A stretch of 64,000 bases of DNA. Source: Saccharina japonica (Eukaryota; Sar; Phaeophyceae; Laminariales; Laminariaceae). Below are positions 61,651 to 64,000 of the stretch, piece after piece. A program made the translations under genes and the position numbers. The stretch is from positions 35,134 through 99,133 of the forward strand of contig MEHQ01003929.1 of the NCBI GenBank assembly GCA_008828725.1, given 5' to 3'. The notes under the pieces were generated by a model, which ran no database searches, was not told the origin of the DNA, and saw only the letters and a program-made list of their open reading frames with translations. Each line of letters opens with the position of its first letter. Position 1 is the first letter of the stretch.

Positions 61651-62013
61651 CTGGACGTGGCCACACCAGAAATTAAATCAGCTCATTGAAGGTCGTCCAT
61701 AAACAAGTCCGCTTTACAGGCGGTTCTTAGCAGGATGCAGCTCATACCCATTGCTGTCTCTGGAAGTGGCCACACCAGAAATAAAATCAATCCATTGGAG
61801 GCTGTCGTCCATATGCAAGTCCGCCTCACAGGCGGTTCTTGGCAGAGGGTGCAGCTCACCCTCCATGCGACTCGCCCTATACCTCACGGCGCTTCGCGCT
61901 TGGTGCAAGTAATGTCTGCCTGGTTGGTGAAAACCCAACCTGTTCCGTCCCGGCACTGTAGGGATGCGAGGGTCTACGGTCATACGACTACGGCCGTGCA
62001 CGATATGAGTACA
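61651..62013 (-). mobile_element. D element, truncated, with internal duplication
   Basis: GTGGCCACACCAGAAATTAA and AGTCCGCTTTACAGGCGGTT, then a second copy of the same region (61758-61860), then the D terminus through ACGGCCGTGCACGATATGAG. It lies in the C-rich segment of a SINE, as D does at 6190. Confidence 0.8.
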
Positions 62014-62088
62014 CCCCCACTACGGCATGCGCCTTCAATGTTATCGTGATAATCATTCAGCACTTTCTTGCCTCGTCGACTCGCGTCT

Positions 62089-62400
62089 ATTTTTTTTTTC
62101 TTCCATCCCATTTAGTATCTTCGCCCTTCTTTTCTCTCTCCCTCTTAGTCGTAACTCAGCTCCGGGGTCACTTTGAGTAGGTGCTTCTCCCTCTCCCCAC
62201 TGCAGCACGTGCCTTGGCATTTCCATCGCGAAAAGATTTCAGCGCTTTGTTGCCTCGTCGACTCTCATCAATTTGTGTCTTCCACCCAAGCGACGAATTA
62301 ATAATAGGTGTCATTTGAGAATGAAAATCTCCATACGGAGACTCACACCCCTCACTTCAACCTGTTAGCGTTGTTCGTGGTTGGCTGCTAAACCACTGAA
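62089..62400 (-). mobile_element. SINE A, full length, type 2 head
   Basis: From the tail (TTCCATCCCATTTAGTATCT) through CCATCGCGAAAAGATTTCAG to the head CCATACGGAGACTCACACCC, CAACCTGTTAGCG and GGCTGCTAAACCACTG. The B box is mutated. It adjoins the split SINE at 62014-62087 and probably inserted into it. Confidence 0.8.
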
Positions 62401-62534
62401 TTGCAAGTGGGTGGGTGTAGCAGGTGGCTGTGTACCGTATACCTGCCACCACCACTACAACCGGTAACACGATCTCCGTTTGACAGTGCGTGTCAGAATA
62501 CAGACTGGTGTTGTGCAGGAGTTGTCCCTCTGTA

Positions 62535-62655
62535 GTGCCGGTACGCGCCAGTCAATAAAACCGGCACTATAGCAGCAACCGGCACTACTGCACACGCACT
62601 ACGTACCGAACTGGTGCATCCCATCTGGGCCAAGCGATTGATTCCACAGGCACAA
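62535..62655 (+). repeat. O dispersed repeat
   Basis: GTGCCGGTACGCGCCAGTCA, AACCGGCACTATAGCAGCAA, CCGGCACTACTGCACACGCA and GGCCAAGCGATTGATTCCAC. Confidence 0.7.
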
Positions 62656-62679
62656 ATGACGGGCTACCGGCTCTATAAA

Positions 62680-63000
62680 CGGACCCCTACCGTGGCTGAG
62701 ATACGGCACTATAGCGGGCAGCCGGCCCTATAAAGGGACCCCTGCCGGCACTGTAAAGGGATCCCTACCGGCACTATAAAGGGACCCTTACCGCGGTTGA
62801 GATACCGCACTATAGCGGGCAGCCGGCCCTATAAAAGGACCTGCAAAGGGGCCCCTACCGGCACTATAAAGGGACCCCTACTTGAGATACCGCACTATTG
62901 CGGGCAGCCGGCAATATAAAGGGACCCCTACCGGCACTACAAAGGGACAGGGAGCCCTACCGGCACTACAAAGGGACCCCTACCTGAGATGCCGCACTAT
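62680..63000 (+). repeat. Minisatellite CCGGCACTATAAAGGGACCC
   Basis: Units CTACCGGCACTATAAAGGGA then CCC, about 23 bp, interleaved with a longer unit containing GAGATACCGCACTATAGCGG and GCAGCCGGCCCTATAAA. The longer unit recurs at about 62698, 62799, 62885 and 62979. Related in sequence to the flanking O repeats, from which it may have been amplified. Confidence 0.8.
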
Positions 63001-63067
63001 AGCGATTATATTCCCGGCGAGGATGGTACGGTAATACAGGAGTGGTCCCCTCTAGAGCGCCGGTATG

Positions 63068-63205
63068 TACGCGCCAGCCAACAATACGGGCACTATAGCG
63101 GCAACCGGCACTAACTACTCCGCGCACTACAGTACGTACTGAACAGGGCAATCCTATCTGTGCCAAGCGATTCCACAGGCACTATAACGGGCAACCGGCA
63201 CTACT
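63068..63205 (+). repeat. O dispersed repeat
   Basis: GTACGCGCCAGCCAACAATA, GGGCACTATAGCGGCAACCG, CGCGCACTACAGTACGTACT and CTGTGCCAAGCGATTCCACA. Confidence 0.7.
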
Positions 63206-63526
63206 CGTATAGAGTACCACTACAAACTACTGCTTGAGGGGGCCCATGCCAAATGGTCAATGGTCGTCACCTCGCCCACAGTGGTACTGTTTTTTTGTGT
63301 GTGTATACATCAGCTGGTATACATCAGTATAACTGTAAACTAGGTTGGGCTGGTCGCTGTTACTTGCCCGGTTTACTTACCCAGTGGCCAGTGGCTCCTT
63401 CTTTCTTGTTTTTTGTTCGTATATGGCTTTCAATATTATTTTTTAACGTTCTTCGTTTTTGCCCGGTGGCTACCTCGTACGAGTGTATTGTTTGTCTGTC
63501 TGTTTTTGTTTGTTCTTTTTTTCTTC
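63206..63526. other. Intergenic; short J-like piece
   Basis: AACGTTCTTCGTTTTTGCCC then GGTGGCTACCTCGTACGAGT (63445-63485) resembles a small internal segment of J. Otherwise unrecognised. Confidence 0.4.
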
Positions 63527-63760
63527 TATCTTTCACGCAGCTGAATTGCTAGCAGGGTAGGTCGTGTCTGTCGTGTACGACATCGCATTGTCTGCTCTGC
63601 TTACTGCATTGCAGTGTAGTATCTCTGTGTTGTATCATACGTAGTTTTGTGACCACATATCTCGTATCTGTCAAGGATGACGAATCGGCACGGACACTGG
63701 GTGTGCTGGAGCTCGACGGGTAGAAAGAGCGGTTTAATGTGAAGAACACACACACACATG
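63527..63760 (-). repeat. G repeat, full length, minus strand
   Basis: TTTCACGCAGCTGAATTGCT, AGCAGGGTAGGTCGTGTCTG, GATGACGAATCGGCACGGAC and GCGGTTTAATGTGAAGAACA with an AC run. Confidence 0.85.
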
Positions 63761-63817
63761 CATACGTATAAACATATCTATTCTTTCACGATTAGAGGTC
63801 CGTAGTTACTCGATGCT

Positions 63818-63990
63818 CTTTGTCCGTACAGACCAACTGATACACAGCTCTTTGCAAACAGACCTTTTGTTTCGCAACCAGCCCTTCAAACAGGCCAACT
63901 GAGCTCTCTGCAAACTGCAAACAGCAACTGACGTAACAGCCAAACTGACGTATTGTACTGACGTATTATGCAAACAGCCCAACTGACATC
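63818..63990 (+). repeat. Short degenerate tandem repeat at window end
   Basis: Repeated GCAAACAG, CCAACTGA and CTGACGTA motifs: CCAACTGAGCTCTCTGCAAA, CAAACTGACGTATTGTACTG, CAAACAGCCCAACTGACATC. The unit is about 20-35 bp and irregular. Confidence 0.5.
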
Positions 63991-64000
63991 TACCCGCAGG

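Overview
The window looks like repeat-dominated nuclear DNA of a eukaryote. I find no intact protein-coding gene, rRNA gene or canonical tRNA gene in 64 kb. Every long open frame either runs through a repeat, lies antisense to a degraded retrotransposon, or is unrecognisable. The best taxonomic clue is a LINE reverse-transcriptase relic at 18.0-20.6 kb (minus strand). From memory, its peptide signature resembles RT proteins predicted in brown algae and other stramenopiles. A stramenopile, perhaps a brown alga, is therefore my working guess (inference, about 50%). CAG/CTG runs, A-tailed tRNA-derived SINEs and many small inverted-repeat transposons exclude a bacterial origin.

Family names used here are mine. 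A = tRNA-derived SINE of about 340 bp (about 22 copies). C = 200-bp hairpin MITE with 3-bp TWA target duplications (6 copies). D = 520-bp element bounded by G or C tracts. E = 260-bp element with ACGCGTGCTACGATAGAGGT termini. F, I, K, K2, L, N, P, Q, R and X = other foldback or terminal-inverted-repeat elements. G = dispersed A-tailed repeat of about 240 bp. H and O = short dispersed repeats. J = 600-800 bp MULE-like elements with 9-bp target duplications. S = a repeat that carries a conserved peptide. T, U, V and W = decayed tandem repeats.

Layout. 0-5 kb: D split by L, a 5'-truncated SINE with a 19-bp target duplication, and decayed tandem repeats. 5.5-10 kb: a dense SINE cluster with SINE-in-SINE and D-in-SINE nesting. 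10.2-10.8 kb: a tandem array with a tRNA-like B box in each unit. 11.3-13.6 kb: E elements carrying nested C and F elements. 14-17.7 kb: low-information sequence with S and V repeats. 17.8-21.1 kb: MITE C beside the dead LINE. 21.8-30.9 kb: E, C, S, P, SINE, J and I copies, triplet runs and one TATA-like site. 32-36.5 kb: L, I, F, SINE and G copies. 36.6-42.3 kb: a foldback element (N), then a 2.0-kb segment present twice at roughly 99.7% identity with a minisatellite between the copies. 42.3-47.5 kb: small TIR elements, GC-rich tandem repeats, E with two nested C copies, and a cluster of K palindromes containing two unresolved bases. 48-51 kb: full-length D, then J and its diverged relative J-prime side by side. 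51-64 kb: a field of G repeats in both orientations with L, D, SINE, F and E copies and a CCGGCACTATAAAGGGACCC minisatellite.

No gene network can be described. What the window records is interaction among mobile elements. SINEs carrying four different tRNA-like heads share one 3' body. D sits at the same G-tract site in three SINE copies. MULE-like J elements each lie within about 30 bp of a SINE. C MITEs sit inside or beside E elements. A segmental duplication breaks inside a foldback terminus. I see no defence, biosynthetic or other new multi-gene system here.
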